Assembly (NCBI RefSeq): GCF_030316885.1 | Contig: NZ_JASZYQ010000002.1 | Location: 871,098 to 935,097, forward strand | Direction of reading: 5' to 3' | DNA length: 64,000 nt | Origin: Variovorax jilinensis | GTDB lineage: Bacteria; Pseudomonadota; Gammaproteobacteria; Burkholderiales; Burkholderiaceae_C | Part shown: positions 40,448 to 48,658 of the stretch, piece by piece | How the letters are laid out: the number at the start of each line of letters is the position of its first letter | How positions within the stretch are numbered: position 1 is the first letter of the stretch | The notes under the pieces: model-generated | The model's input: only the letters and a program-made list of their open reading frames with translations | What the model was told of the DNA's origin: nothing | The model's database searches: none | Program-made: the position numbers and the translations under genes

Positions 40448-42889
40448 GTGAGCACGAGGTGGGAGGGGCGCGCGCGGGCGATGTTCGGCGCGATGGCGGG
40501 ATCGGTGCTCGGTGCGGCGCTGCAGTTGCAGCAGCCGTCGCTGTGGCATGCGGGTGCCTATGCGCTGCTGCTGCTGGCGAGCGGTGCACTGGGCTGGACG
40601 GCATGGCGCCGACGGCGCTGGCCGATGGCCTTGTCGTTGTGCGTCGCACTGCTGCTCGGCGCGCTGGCCGGCTTCGGTGCCGCTGGCTGGCGCGCATCGG
40701 CGTACGCGGCCGGCGCAATGCCACCCGAGATCGAAGGCCGCGACCTGCTGGTCGAGGGCCGGGTCGCGAGCATGCCCCAGCTTGGCGCAGCGGGGATCCG
40801 TTTCGTCTTCGATATCGATTCGGCTCACTGGGCAAAGGCCGGCGAGGACGAGGAGGCGATGCCTGCCTTCGCGCCCTCGCGCGTGATGCTGGCCTGGTAC
40901 GACGCCCGCATAGGGCCCTGGGCCCGGCCCGGGGCCGAGTCCGTGCCGCCGGGCCCCGTGCACGCGGGCGAGCGCTGGCGCTTCACGGTGCGGCTGCGGG
41001 CGCCGCACGGCAGCCTCAATCCGCATGGCTTCGATCACGAACTGCGCATGTGGGAACGCGGCGAGCGCGCCACCGGCCAGGTGCGCGACGGCGCGCGCGA
41101 TCCGCGGCCCGAGCGACTCGGCACGGGCTGGGGCGATCCGGTCGAGCGGCTGCGCGGGTCGGTGCGCGACCGCATCGTCGCGCAGGTGGCCGATGCCCGG
41201 CTGGCGGGCGTGATCGCGGCGCTGGTCACGGGCGAACAGAACGCGATCGACCGGGCCGACTGGGACATCTTCCGGATCACCGGCGTCGCGCACCTGGTGT
41301 CGATCTCCGGCCTTCACATCACGATGTTCGCGTGGCTCGCGATGCGCGTGGTCGGCTGGCTCTGGCGCCGCAACGGCCGTCTTATGCTGGCCTGGCCGGC
41401 CCCGCATGCGGCGCTGGTCGGCGGCGTGCTGCTGGCCACGCTCTACGCGCTGTTCAGCGGCTGGGGCGTGCCCGCGCAGCGGACCATCGTCATGCTCGCG
41501 GCCATCGCGCTGCTGCGACTGACAGGCAGGCGCTGGCCCTGGCCCTTCGTCTGGCTGCTGGCCTGCGCGCTGGTGGTCGCGCTCGACCCCTGGGCGCTGA
41601 TGCAGGCCGGCTTCTGGCTCAGCTTCGTGGCGGTCGGCGTGCTGTTTGCGGGCAGTGCCGGCGGGCCCGACGGTGCGCCGGCCGGCTTCGGGGCGCGTGC
41701 GCTTCGCCTTCTGCGCGAGCAGTGGATGGTGACGCTGGCGCTGACGCCGCTCACGCTGCTGCTGTTCCAGCAGGTGTCGCTCGTGGGCCTGGCGGCCAAT
41801 GCGGTCGCGATCCCGTGGGTCACGCTGGTGGTCACGCCGCTCGCGATGCTCGGAACGCTGGCGCCGGCGCTGTGGCAGCTTGCCGCGGCCTCGGTGCAAC
41901 TGATGCTGTGGCTGCTGCAATGGATGGCCGACTGGCCCTTCGCTGCGCTGTCGATGGCGGCGCCGCCGTTGTGGCGTGCGGTCGCTGGCATCGCGGGCGG
42001 CGTGCTGATCGCGATGCGGCTGCCTGCCGCGATGCGCCTGATGGGGCTGCCGCTGCTGTTGCCCGTGCTCTTTTGGCAGCCGCCGCGGCCCGCGCAGGGC
42101 GAGTTCGAACTGCTCGCGGCCGACATCGGGCAGGGCGGCGCCGTTCTCGTGCGCACGGCCAGCCACAGCCTGCTGTACGACACGGGCCCGCGCTACGGCC
42201 TCGACAGCGACGCCGGCGATCGCGTGCTGGTGCCGCTGCTACGTGCGCTCGGCGAACGGCTCGACCTCGTGGTGCTGAGCCATCGCGATGCCGACCACAC
42301 GGGCGGCGCCGAGGCGGTGCTCGCGGCGCAGCCGCAGGCCCGGCTGCTGAGTTCCATCGAGGCCGGGCATCCGCTGCAGGCCGTGCGGCCATCGCAGCGC
42401 TGCGAGGCGGGCCAGCGCTGGCAGTGGGACGGCGTCGACTTCGAGCTGTTGCATCCGCAACCCGGAGACTATGCGAGCTTCGTGGCGCCGAAGCCCAATG
42501 CCATCTCCTGCGTGCTGCGCATCGGCAACCGGCGTGCCACCGCGCTGCTGGCGGGCGACATCGAGCGGCTGCAGGAAGGCGCCCTGGTGGAGCGCGCCGC
42601 CGGCGGCCTGCGCGCGGACGTCCTGCTCGTGCCCCACCACGGCAGCAAGACCTCGTCGACCGCTCAGCTGCTGGACGCCGTGCGCCCGCAGCTTGCGCTG
42701 GTCCAGTCGGGCTGGCGCAACCGCTTCGGCCATCCGGCGGCCGAGGTGCCGGCGCGCTACGAGGCGCGCGGCATCGAGGTTGTGCGCTCCACCCACTGCG
42801 GCGCCGCCGCCTGGTCCAGCCTCGAACCCGGGCGCGTGGCCTGCGAGCGCCAACGGCGCGCCCGCTATTGGCAGCATGCCGTGCCCTGA
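40448..42889 (+). CDS. comEC: DNA uptake channel ComEC/Rec2
   Basis: ComEC forms the inner-membrane channel for single-stranded DNA in natural transformation. The 813-residue protein has N-terminal helices, then a soluble domain (DLLVEGRVASMPQ...HAGERWRFTVRLRAPHGSLNPHGFDHE). The competence membrane domain follows (VTGEQNAIDRADWDIFRITGVAHLVSISGLHITMFAWL), and a C-terminal MBL-fold domain has VLSHRDADHTGG and VPHHGSKTSST. All expected domains are present. GTG at 40448 is the start. It is divergent from the DUF2126 gene and 97 bases upstream of the split ATP-grasp gene. Confidence 0.94.
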   Translation: MSTRWEGRARAMFGAMAGSVLGAALQLQQPSLWHAGAYALLLLASGALGWTAWRRRRWPMALSLCVALLLGALAGFGAAGWRASAYAAGAMPPEIEGRDLLVEGRVASMPQLGAAGIRFVFDIDSAHWAKAGEDEEAMPAFAPSRVMLAWYDARIGPWARPGAESVPPGPVHAGERWRFTVRLRAPHGSLNPHGFDHELRMWERGERATGQVRDGARDPRPERLGTGWGDPVERLRGSVRDRIVAQVADARLAGVIAALVTGEQNAIDRADWDIFRITGVAHLVSISGLHITMFAWLAMRVVGWLWRRNGRLMLAWPAPHAALVGGVLLATLYALFSGWGVPAQRTIVMLAAIALLRLTGRRWPWPFVWLLACALVVALDPWALMQAGFWLSFVAVGVLFAGSAGGPDGAPAGFGARALRLLREQWMVTLALTPLTLLLFQQVSLVGLAANAVAIPWVTLVVTPLAMLGTLAPALWQLAAASVQLMLWLLQWMADWPFAALSMAAPPLWRAVAGIAGGVLIAMRLPAAMRLMGLPLLLPVLFWQPPRPAQGEFELLAADIGQGGAVLVRTASHSLLYDTGPRYGLDSDAGDRVLVPLLRALGERLDLVVLSHRDADHTGGAEAVLAAQPQARLLSSIEAGHPLQAVRPSQRCEAGQRWQWDGVDFELLHPQPGDYASFVAPKPNAISCVLRIGNRRATALLAGDIERLQEGALVERAAGGLRADVLLVPHHGSKTSSTAQLLDAVRPQLALVQSGWRNRFGHPAAEVPARYEARGIEVVRSTHCGAAAWSSLEPGRVACERQRRARYWQHAVP

Positions 42890-42986
42890 GTGGCACGCGG
42901 CCGCCATCCGGGCAGGCCCCAGGTGATGAAGCCCGCGATCGTGGCCTTGAACTTGCTAAGCTATGGTCAAGGAGATTGGTCGTCCC

Positions 42987-44498
42987 ATGCACAAATTCGA
43001 TGAGATGTACGAACAGCTGCCCTACAACGGCGCGGCTGTGCGGAGCCACTACAAACGTTACGACCAATGGCTCGCCAAGCAGCCCACCGAGGTCATGCGT
43101 TCGCGGCGAGAGGAGGCGGAGATGATCTTCCGCCGGGTCGGCATCACTTTCGCGGTCTATGGCGCGAAGGACGAGGACGGCTCGGGCACCGAACGCCTGA
43201 TCCCCTTCGACCTGCTGCCGCGCATCATTCCGGCGCACGAGTGGGACTCGATGGAAAAGGGTTTGGTACAGCGGGTCAACGCGCTCAACCGCTTCATCCA
43301 CGATGTCTACCACGATCAGGAGATCATCAAGGCCGGCGTCGTGCCGGCCGAGCAGATCCTCAACAACGCGCAGTACCGGCCCGAGATGAAGGGCGTCAAG
43401 GTGCCCAACGACATCTACTCGCACATCTCGGGCATCGACATCGTCCGCGCGCCGGACGCCCAGGGCAACGGCGAGTACTACGTGCTCGAAGACAACCTGC
43501 GGGTACCCAGCGGCGTGAGCTACATGCTGGAAAACCGCAAGATGATGATGCGGCTGTTCCCCGAGCTGTTCAGCCAGAACCGGATCGCGCCGGTCGCCCA
43601 CTACCCCGACCTGCTGCTCGAGACGCTGCGCGCATCGGCGCCGCCGGCCACGGCCGAGCCCACGGTCGTGGTGCTCACGCCCGGCATGTACAACAGCGCC
43701 TATTTCGAGCATGCATTCCTCGCCCAGCAGATGGGCGTCGAACTGGTCGAGGGCCAGGACCTGTTCGTCAAGGACGACTTCGTCTACATGCGCACCACGC
43801 GCGGCCCGCGCCGGGTCGACGTGATCTACCGCCGGGTCGACGACGACTTCCTCGACCCCGAGGTGTTCCGCCCGACCTCCACGCTGGGCTGCGCCGGGCT
43901 GATGCGGGCCTACCGCGAGGGCAACGTCGTGATCTGCAACGCGGTCGGCACCGGTGTGGCCGACGACAAGTCGATCTATCCCTACGTGCCGAAGATGATC
44001 GAGTTCTATCTGGGCGAGAAGCCGATCCTCAAGAACGTGCCGACCTACATGTGCCGCAACAAGGACGAACTGGCCTACACGCTCGCGAACATGAAGGATC
44101 TGGTCGTGAAGGAGGTGCATGGCGCCGGCGGCTACGGGATGCTGATCGGCCCGGCGGCAACGCAGGCCGAGATCGAGGACTTCAAGAAGGCCGTGATCGC
44201 CAAGCCCGACGGCTACATCGCGCAGCCGACGCTGAGCCTGTCGAGCTCGCCGACCTTCGTCGACGCCGGCATCGCGCCGCGCCACATCGACCTGCGGCCC
44301 TTCGTGCTGTCGGGCAAGGAAGTGCAGATGGTGCCGGGCGGCCTCACGCGCGTCGCACTCAAGGAGGGCTCGCTGGTGGTGAACTCGTCGCAGGGCGGCG
44401 GCACCAAGGACACCTGGATCCTCGAGGCCGACCGTGCGGCCAAGCCGCGCGCGGCGGCCGCCTCCCAGTCGCAATCGCAAACCCAGACCTCGACCTGA
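42987..44498 (+). CDS. Circularly permuted ATP-grasp protein
   Basis: The 503-residue protein is a stand-alone circularly permuted ATP-grasp ligase: EEAEMIFRRVGITFAVYGAKDED, LLPRIIPAHEWDSMEKGLVQRV, EDNLRVPSGVSYMLENR, LTPGMYNSAYFEHAFLAQQMGVELVEGQDLFV, RRVDDDFLDPEVFRPTSTLGCAGLM, VKEVHGAGGYGMLIGP. It ends in an unusual SQSQSQTQTST tail. ATG 42987 (MHKFDEMYE) is favoured because AAGGAG lies at 42969; ATG 42963 is the alternative. The alpha-E gene follows after 18 bases. It is paralogous to the N-terminal part of the protein at 34020. Confidence 0.92.
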   Translation: MHKFDEMYEQLPYNGAAVRSHYKRYDQWLAKQPTEVMRSRREEAEMIFRRVGITFAVYGAKDEDGSGTERLIPFDLLPRIIPAHEWDSMEKGLVQRVNALNRFIHDVYHDQEIIKAGVVPAEQILNNAQYRPEMKGVKVPNDIYSHISGIDIVRAPDAQGNGEYYVLEDNLRVPSGVSYMLENRKMMMRLFPELFSQNRIAPVAHYPDLLLETLRASAPPATAEPTVVVLTPGMYNSAYFEHAFLAQQMGVELVEGQDLFVKDDFVYMRTTRGPRRVDVIYRRVDDDFLDPEVFRPTSTLGCAGLMRAYREGNVVICNAVGTGVADDKSIYPYVPKMIEFYLGEKPILKNVPTYMCRNKDELAYTLANMKDLVVKEVHGAGGYGMLIGPAATQAEIEDFKKAVIAKPDGYIAQPTLSLSSSPTFVDAGIAPRHIDLRPFVLSGKEVQMVPGGLTRVALKEGSLVVNSSQGGGTKDTWILEADRAAKPRAAAASQSQSQTQTST

Positions 44499-44516
44499 GC
44501 GGAAGAAAGTCCCGAT

Positions 44517-45473
44517 ATGCTGTCACGCACCGCCGACCACCTCTACTGGATGTCGCGCTACACCGAGCGCGCGGAGAACACCGCGCGCATGCTGGACGTC
44601 AACTACCAGACCTCGCTGCTGCCGCAATCCGCCGAGGTCGCGCGCTATGGCTGGCAGGGCCTGCTGTCGATCAGCGAACTGCTGCCGCTCTACAACGAGA
44701 AGCACGAAGGCTTCAAGCCCGACGAGGTGATGGAGTTCATGGTCAAGGACGAGTCCAACCCGTCCTCGATCCTGTCCTGCCTGCGCGCGGCGCGCGAGAA
44801 CGCGCGGGCGGTGCGCGGCGCGCTCACCACCGAGGCCTGGGAGACCCAGAACACCACCTGGCTCGAGGTCAACCGCATGCTGCGCGCCGGCGAGTTCGAG
44901 CGCGATCCGGCGCAGTTCTTCGAATGGGTGAAGTTCCGCTCGCACCTGTCGCGCGGCGTGACGCTCGGCACCATGCTGCAGGACGAGTCCTTCTACTTCT
45001 CGCGCCTCGGCACCTTCCTCGAACGCGCGGACAACACGGCGCGGCTGGTCGACGTCAAGTTCCATGCGCTCAACAGCGAGTTCTTCGGCACCGCCACCGA
45101 GGAAGACCAGGAGTACGACTTCTATCACTGGAGCGCGATCCTGCGCAGCGTCTCGGCCTTCGAGGTCTACCGCAAGGTGTACCGCGACGTCATCAAGCCC
45201 GAGCGCGTGGCCGAGCTGCTGATCCTGCGCCCCGACATGCCGCGCTCGCTGCATGCGAGCCTGCACGAGGTGGTGTTCAACCTCGACAAGGTCAAGAACG
45301 AGCAGAGCGCCGAGACGCAACGCCGCGCCGGCAAGCTGCTGGCCGACCTGCAGTACGCGCGTGTCGACGAGATCCTCGCGACCGGGCTGCATGCCTACCT
45401 CACGCAGTTCCTCGACCGCGTGAACGAACTCGGCTGGCGCATCAGCCAGGACTTCCTGGTGCCGGGGCACTGA
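44517..45473 (+). CDS. Alpha-E domain protein
   Basis: The 318-residue all-helical protein starts MLSRTADHLYWMSRYTERAENTARMLDVNYQT, the hallmark of the alpha-E family. The motif recurs internally (FSRLGTFLERADNTARLVDVKFHAL), suggesting a duplicated helical bundle. Its role is unknown, but it is almost always encoded beside or fused to circularly permuted ATP-grasp proteins and is taken to be their partner. It lies 18 bases behind the ATP-grasp gene. Confidence 0.92.
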   Translation: MLSRTADHLYWMSRYTERAENTARMLDVNYQTSLLPQSAEVARYGWQGLLSISELLPLYNEKHEGFKPDEVMEFMVKDESNPSSILSCLRAARENARAVRGALTTEAWETQNTTWLEVNRMLRAGEFERDPAQFFEWVKFRSHLSRGVTLGTMLQDESFYFSRLGTFLERADNTARLVDVKFHALNSEFFGTATEEDQEYDFYHWSAILRSVSAFEVYRKVYRDVIKPERVAELLILRPDMPRSLHASLHEVVFNLDKVKNEQSAETQRRAGKLLADLQYARVDEILATGLHAYLTQFLDRVNELGWRISQDFLVPGH

Positions 45474-45531
45474 GCAGCGAGAGGACACGCGCCGTCGTTT
45501 CGCCGATGGCGGGCGTGTTTTCCGCGCTACG

Positions 45532-46251
45532 ATGCGCGCCGTGAATTCAACGCGTCTCTGTCCATCCTGCCGCCAGCCCACGGAGGCGCACCGATTCGCC
45601 TCCAACGGCGGCACTTCGGTCGACCTCGACATCTGCTTTGCCTGCCAGGGGCTCTGGTTCGATGCAGGCGAGAACCTCCGGCTGGCGCCTTCGGGTGTCC
45701 TGGCGCTGTTCGAACTGCTGCACCGGCATCGCGGCGACGCCCACCATCCGATCCACGATCCGCTGCGCTGCCCGAGCTGCAAGCGCACGCTGGCCCATGG
45801 CTTCGACCAGGTGCGAAGCGGCCGCTACGTCACCTATCGCTGTCCGCAGGGCCACGGGCGCTTCGCGAGCTTCTCGTCCTTCATGATCGAGAAGGGCTTC
45901 GTGCGGCAGATGACGCGGCCCGAGATCGAGGACCTCGCCCGCCGCGTGGATGCGATCTACTGCACGGGCTGCGGCGCGCCGGTCGATATCCGGCGCGACC
46001 ACGCGTGCCCGCATTGCCGCGCCGCCTTCTCGCTGCTCGATCCGGCAGCGGTCGAGCAGGCGCTGCAGCGCCACGCCAGCGCGGCAGCGCCCCCGGGACA
46101 GCCCGCGCGGCCGCCGGTGGACATCGCCGATGCGCTGGTCGCCATCGAACGCAACCGGCAGGAGGCATTGCGCGAGGAGAAGAAGTCCGATCCGACTGCC
46201 GACCTGTGGTCGGCCGGGCTGGAACTGGTCTGGCGCGTCCTGACGCGCTGA
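45532..46251 (+). CDS. Triple zinc-ribbon protein, uncharacterised
   Basis: The 239-residue protein has three Cys-x2-Cys pairs, each with a partner: CPSC...CFAC near the N-terminus, CPSC...CPQGH in the middle, and CTGC...CPHC after residue 140. Each looks like a zinc ribbon of the TFIIB or rubredoxin type. The C-terminus is an Ala/Pro linker and a short helix. It follows the alpha-E gene by 58 bases, so it may belong to that operon; a role there is not established. Confidence 0.82.
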   Translation: MRAVNSTRLCPSCRQPTEAHRFASNGGTSVDLDICFACQGLWFDAGENLRLAPSGVLALFELLHRHRGDAHHPIHDPLRCPSCKRTLAHGFDQVRSGRYVTYRCPQGHGRFASFSSFMIEKGFVRQMTRPEIEDLARRVDAIYCTGCGAPVDIRRDHACPHCRAAFSLLDPAAVEQALQRHASAAAPPGQPARPPVDIADALVAIERNRQEALREEKKSDPTADLWSAGLELVWRVLTR

Positions 46252-46277
46252 AGGCGGCGCCCGGGCGTGGCCTTCAG
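46248..46277. terminator. Hairpin between convergent zinc-ribbon and glpK genes
   Basis: CTGAAGGC (46248-46255) pairs with GCCTTCAG (46270-46277) around a GC-rich loop and covers both stop codons. There is no clear U tract, so it may be a weak bidirectional terminator. Confidence 0.45.
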
Positions 46278-47767
46278 GTCGCGATGGCCTGTCGCACCGC
46301 CCGCTCCCAGCGGGCCATCGAAGCCTCCGCCTGCGGGCGGCCCATGGTCGGCATGAAGCGGCGCTCCACGCGCCACAGCTGCGACAGCTGCCGGATGTCG
46401 TCGTAGAACCCGGTCGACAGGCCCGCGAGGTAGGCCGCGCCCAGCGCCGTGGTCTCCGTGACTTCGGGCCGCAGGACCGGGATGCCCAGCAGGTCGGCCT
46501 GGAACTGCATCAGCAGGTCGTTGACGCAGGCGCCGCCATCGACGCGCAGTTCGGCCACGGCGCTGCCGCCGGCGGCCACCGCGTCGCGGCTCATCGCCTG
46601 CAGCAGTGCGGCGCTCTGGTAGGCGATGCTCTCCAGCGCCGCGCGTGCGATGTGGGCCATGGTCGTGCCGCGCGTCAGGCCGGTGACGATGCCGCGTGCC
46701 TCGGCGTTCCAGTAGGGCGCTCCCAGGCCGGTGAAGGCCGGCACCATCATCACGCCGCCGGAGTCGGGCACGCTCTCGGCCAGGCCTTGCACTTCGGCGC
46801 TGCCCTTGATGGCCTGAAGGCCGTCACGCAGCCATTGCACGACGGCGCCACCGACGAACACGCTGCCTTCCATCGCGTACTGCGGCTGGGCGCCGGTCTG
46901 GGCCGCACTGGTCACGAGCAGGCCGTTGGTCGATGGCTGAAAGGCCTCGCCGGTATGCATGAGCAGGAAGCAGCCGGTGCCGTAGGTGTTCTTCGCCATG
47001 CCGGGCCCGAAGCAGGCCTGGCCGAAGAGGGCCGCCTGCTGGTCGCCGGCCACGCCGCCGATGGGCAGCGACTGGCCGAGCAGGGCCGCGTCGGTGTCGG
47101 CGAAATGCGCGCTCGACGGCTTCACCTCGGGCATCAGCGAAGCCGGGATGTCGAGCGCCTCCAGCAGCTCCGCGTCCCACTGGTTGCGGTGGACGTCGAA
47201 CAGCATCGTGCGCGAGGCGTTGCTGACATCGGTGGCGTGCACCTTGCCGCCCGTGAGCTGCCAGATCAGCCAGCTGTCGACCGTGCCGAAGGCCAGTTCG
47301 CCTCGTTCGGCCGCGGCGCGCGCCCCGGCCACGTTGTCGAGCAGCCAGCGCAGCTTGGTGCCCGAGAAGTAGGCGTCGATCACGAGTCCGGTCTTCTCGC
47401 GGATGACGTCGGCCATGCCGTCGGCGCGCAGGCGGGCGCACAGCGGCTCGGCGCGGCGGTCCTGCCAGACGATCGCGTGGTGCACCGGTTGGCCGGTCCT
47501 GCGGTTCCACAGCAGCGTGGTCTCGCGCTGGTTCGTGATGCCGATCGCATGGATGTCGGCCGGCTGCAGCCCGGCCCTGGCGAGCACCTCGCGCGCGGTG
47601 GCGAGCTGGCCGCGCCAGATCTCCATCGGATCGTGCTCGACCCAGCCCGGCTGCGGGTAGATCTGGGGCAGCTCGCGCTGTGCGATCGCCACGATGCGGC
47701 CCTCGCGGTCGAACACGATGCTGCGCGAGCTCGAGGTGCCCTGGTCGAGGGCGAGCAGATAGGTCAT
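46274..47767 (-). CDS. glpK: Glycerol kinase
   Basis: GlpK phosphorylates glycerol to sn-glycerol 3-phosphate and traps it in the cytoplasm. The 497-residue FGGY kinase shows [56 protein letters not shown], the phosphate-2 region [15 protein letters not shown] and the adenosine motif [22 protein letters not shown]. Length is normal. It lies 26 bases downstream of glpR and completes the glycerol regulon. Confidence 0.97.
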   Translation of the reverse strand: MTYLLALDQGTSSSRSIVFDREGRIVAIAQRELPQIYPQPGWVEHDPMEIWRGQLATAREVLARAGLQPADIHAIGITNQRETTLLWNRRTGQPVHHAIVWQDRRAEPLCARLRADGMADVIREKTGLVIDAYFSGTKLRWLLDNVAGARAAAERGELAFGTVDSWLIWQLTGGKVHATDVSNASRTMLFDVHRNQWDAELLEALDIPASLMPEVKPSSAHFADTDAALLGQSLPIGGVAGDQQAALFGQACFGPGMAKNTYGTGCFLLMHTGEAFQPSTNGLLVTSAAQTGAQPQYAMEGSVFVGGAVVQWLRDGLQAIKGSAEVQGLAESVPDSGGVMMVPAFTGLGAPYWNAEARGIVTGLTRGTTMAHIARAALESIAYQSAALLQAMSRDAVAAGGSAVAELRVDGGACVNDLLMQFQADLLGIPVLRPEVTETTALGAAYLAGLSTGFYDDIRQLSQLWRVERRFMPTMGRPQAEASMARWERAVRQAIAT

Positions 47768-47793
47768 GGGAACGGTCCTTCGGGGTCCTCGGG

Positions 47794-48558
47794 TCAGGCG
47801 GAAATCTCGCAGCGCACCTGGGCCTGGTCGAGCAGGTCCGGGAAGGGCGGCGGCGGCGTGGCGTCCGTGAACAGGCAATCGATCTGCGACAGGGTCGCCA
47901 GCTCGATCATCGCCGGCCGGTTGAACTTGCTCGCGTCGGCCGCGAGCCAGACCTCGCGCGCCTGCGCAATGATGGTCTGCGCCACCTTCACCTCGCGCAG
48001 GTCGAAGTCGCGCAGCGTGCCGTCGTCCTCGATGCTCGAGACGCCGATGAGCGCGATGTCGACCTTGAACTGGCGGATGAAGTCGACCGTCGCCTCGCCG
48101 ACGATCGCGCGGTCGCGCAAGCGCACCGAACCGCCGGCCACGATCACTTCGCAGTCGGGGTTGTCGCTCAGGATGGTCGCCACGTTGAGGTTGTTGGTGA
48201 TCACGCGCAGGCCCGTGTGGCGCAGCAGCGCCTTGGCGATGGCCTCGGTCGTGGTGCCGATGTTGAGGATCAGCGAGCAGTCGTTGGGCACGCGCGCCGC
48301 CACTGCGCGTGCGATGCGCGCCTTGCCCTCGGCGTGCAGCGTCTCGCGCTGGCGGTAGCCGATGTTCTCGGTGGTGGAACTCGGCATGCGCACGCCGCCG
48401 TGGAAGCGCGTGAGCAGCCCCTCGTCGGACAGGCGCTGGATGTCGCGTCGCACCGTCTGCAGGGTCACGCCGAGCATGTCGGCGAGCTGCTCGACCGAGA
48501 CCGAGCCCCGGGACCGAACCGTGTGGAGGAGCTTGAGCTGGCGGGGATTCGAATTCAC
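47794..48558 (-). CDS. glpR: DeoR-family repressor GlpR
   Basis: The 254-residue regulator has a DeoR-type winged helix ([51 protein letters not shown]) and a phosphosugar-binding domain ([35 protein letters not shown]). It should repress the glp genes until glycerol 3-phosphate binds. The start is GTG at 48558 (VNSNPRQLK); the frame is open further upstream but runs through the promoter region. It is divergent from glpD. Confidence 0.93.
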   Translation of the reverse strand: MNSNPRQLKLLHTVRSRGSVSVEQLADMLGVTLQTVRRDIQRLSDEGLLTRFHGGVRMPSSTTENIGYRQRETLHAEGKARIARAVAARVPNDCSLILNIGTTTEAIAKALLRHTGLRVITNNLNVATILSDNPDCEVIVAGGSVRLRDRAIVGEATVDFIRQFKVDIALIGVSSIEDDGTLRDFDLREVKVAQTIIAQAREVWLAADASKFNRPAMIELATLSQIDCLFTDATPPPPFPDLLDQAQVRCEISA

Positions 48559-48586
48559 GGTGAGTGGGTGGCGCGATCGCGCTCCT

Positions 48587-48620
48587 GACTTTAGAACGAA
48601 CGAAAACGAATGGACTTTAG
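48587..48620. promoter_or_regulatory. Candidate GlpR-binding region between glpR and glpD
   Basis: GACTTTAG occurs twice in direct orientation (48587 and 48613, 26 bases apart). Between the copies lies an ACGAACGAAAACGAA stretch; on the other strand it reads as TTCG-containing half-sites like those reported for GlpR. Position between the divergent glp units fits an operator controlling both. Confidence 0.4.
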
Positions 48621-48658
48621 GGTTAACGATGGGGAAAATCGCATCGTAAGGAATCAAA

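Noticed and set aside
40331..42166. In-frame upstream extension of the transglutaminase-DUF2126 gene
   Set aside because: It would run antisense through most of comEC and gives a low-complexity sequence; MSIHAALHHVTHYKYD at 40330 is the natural start.
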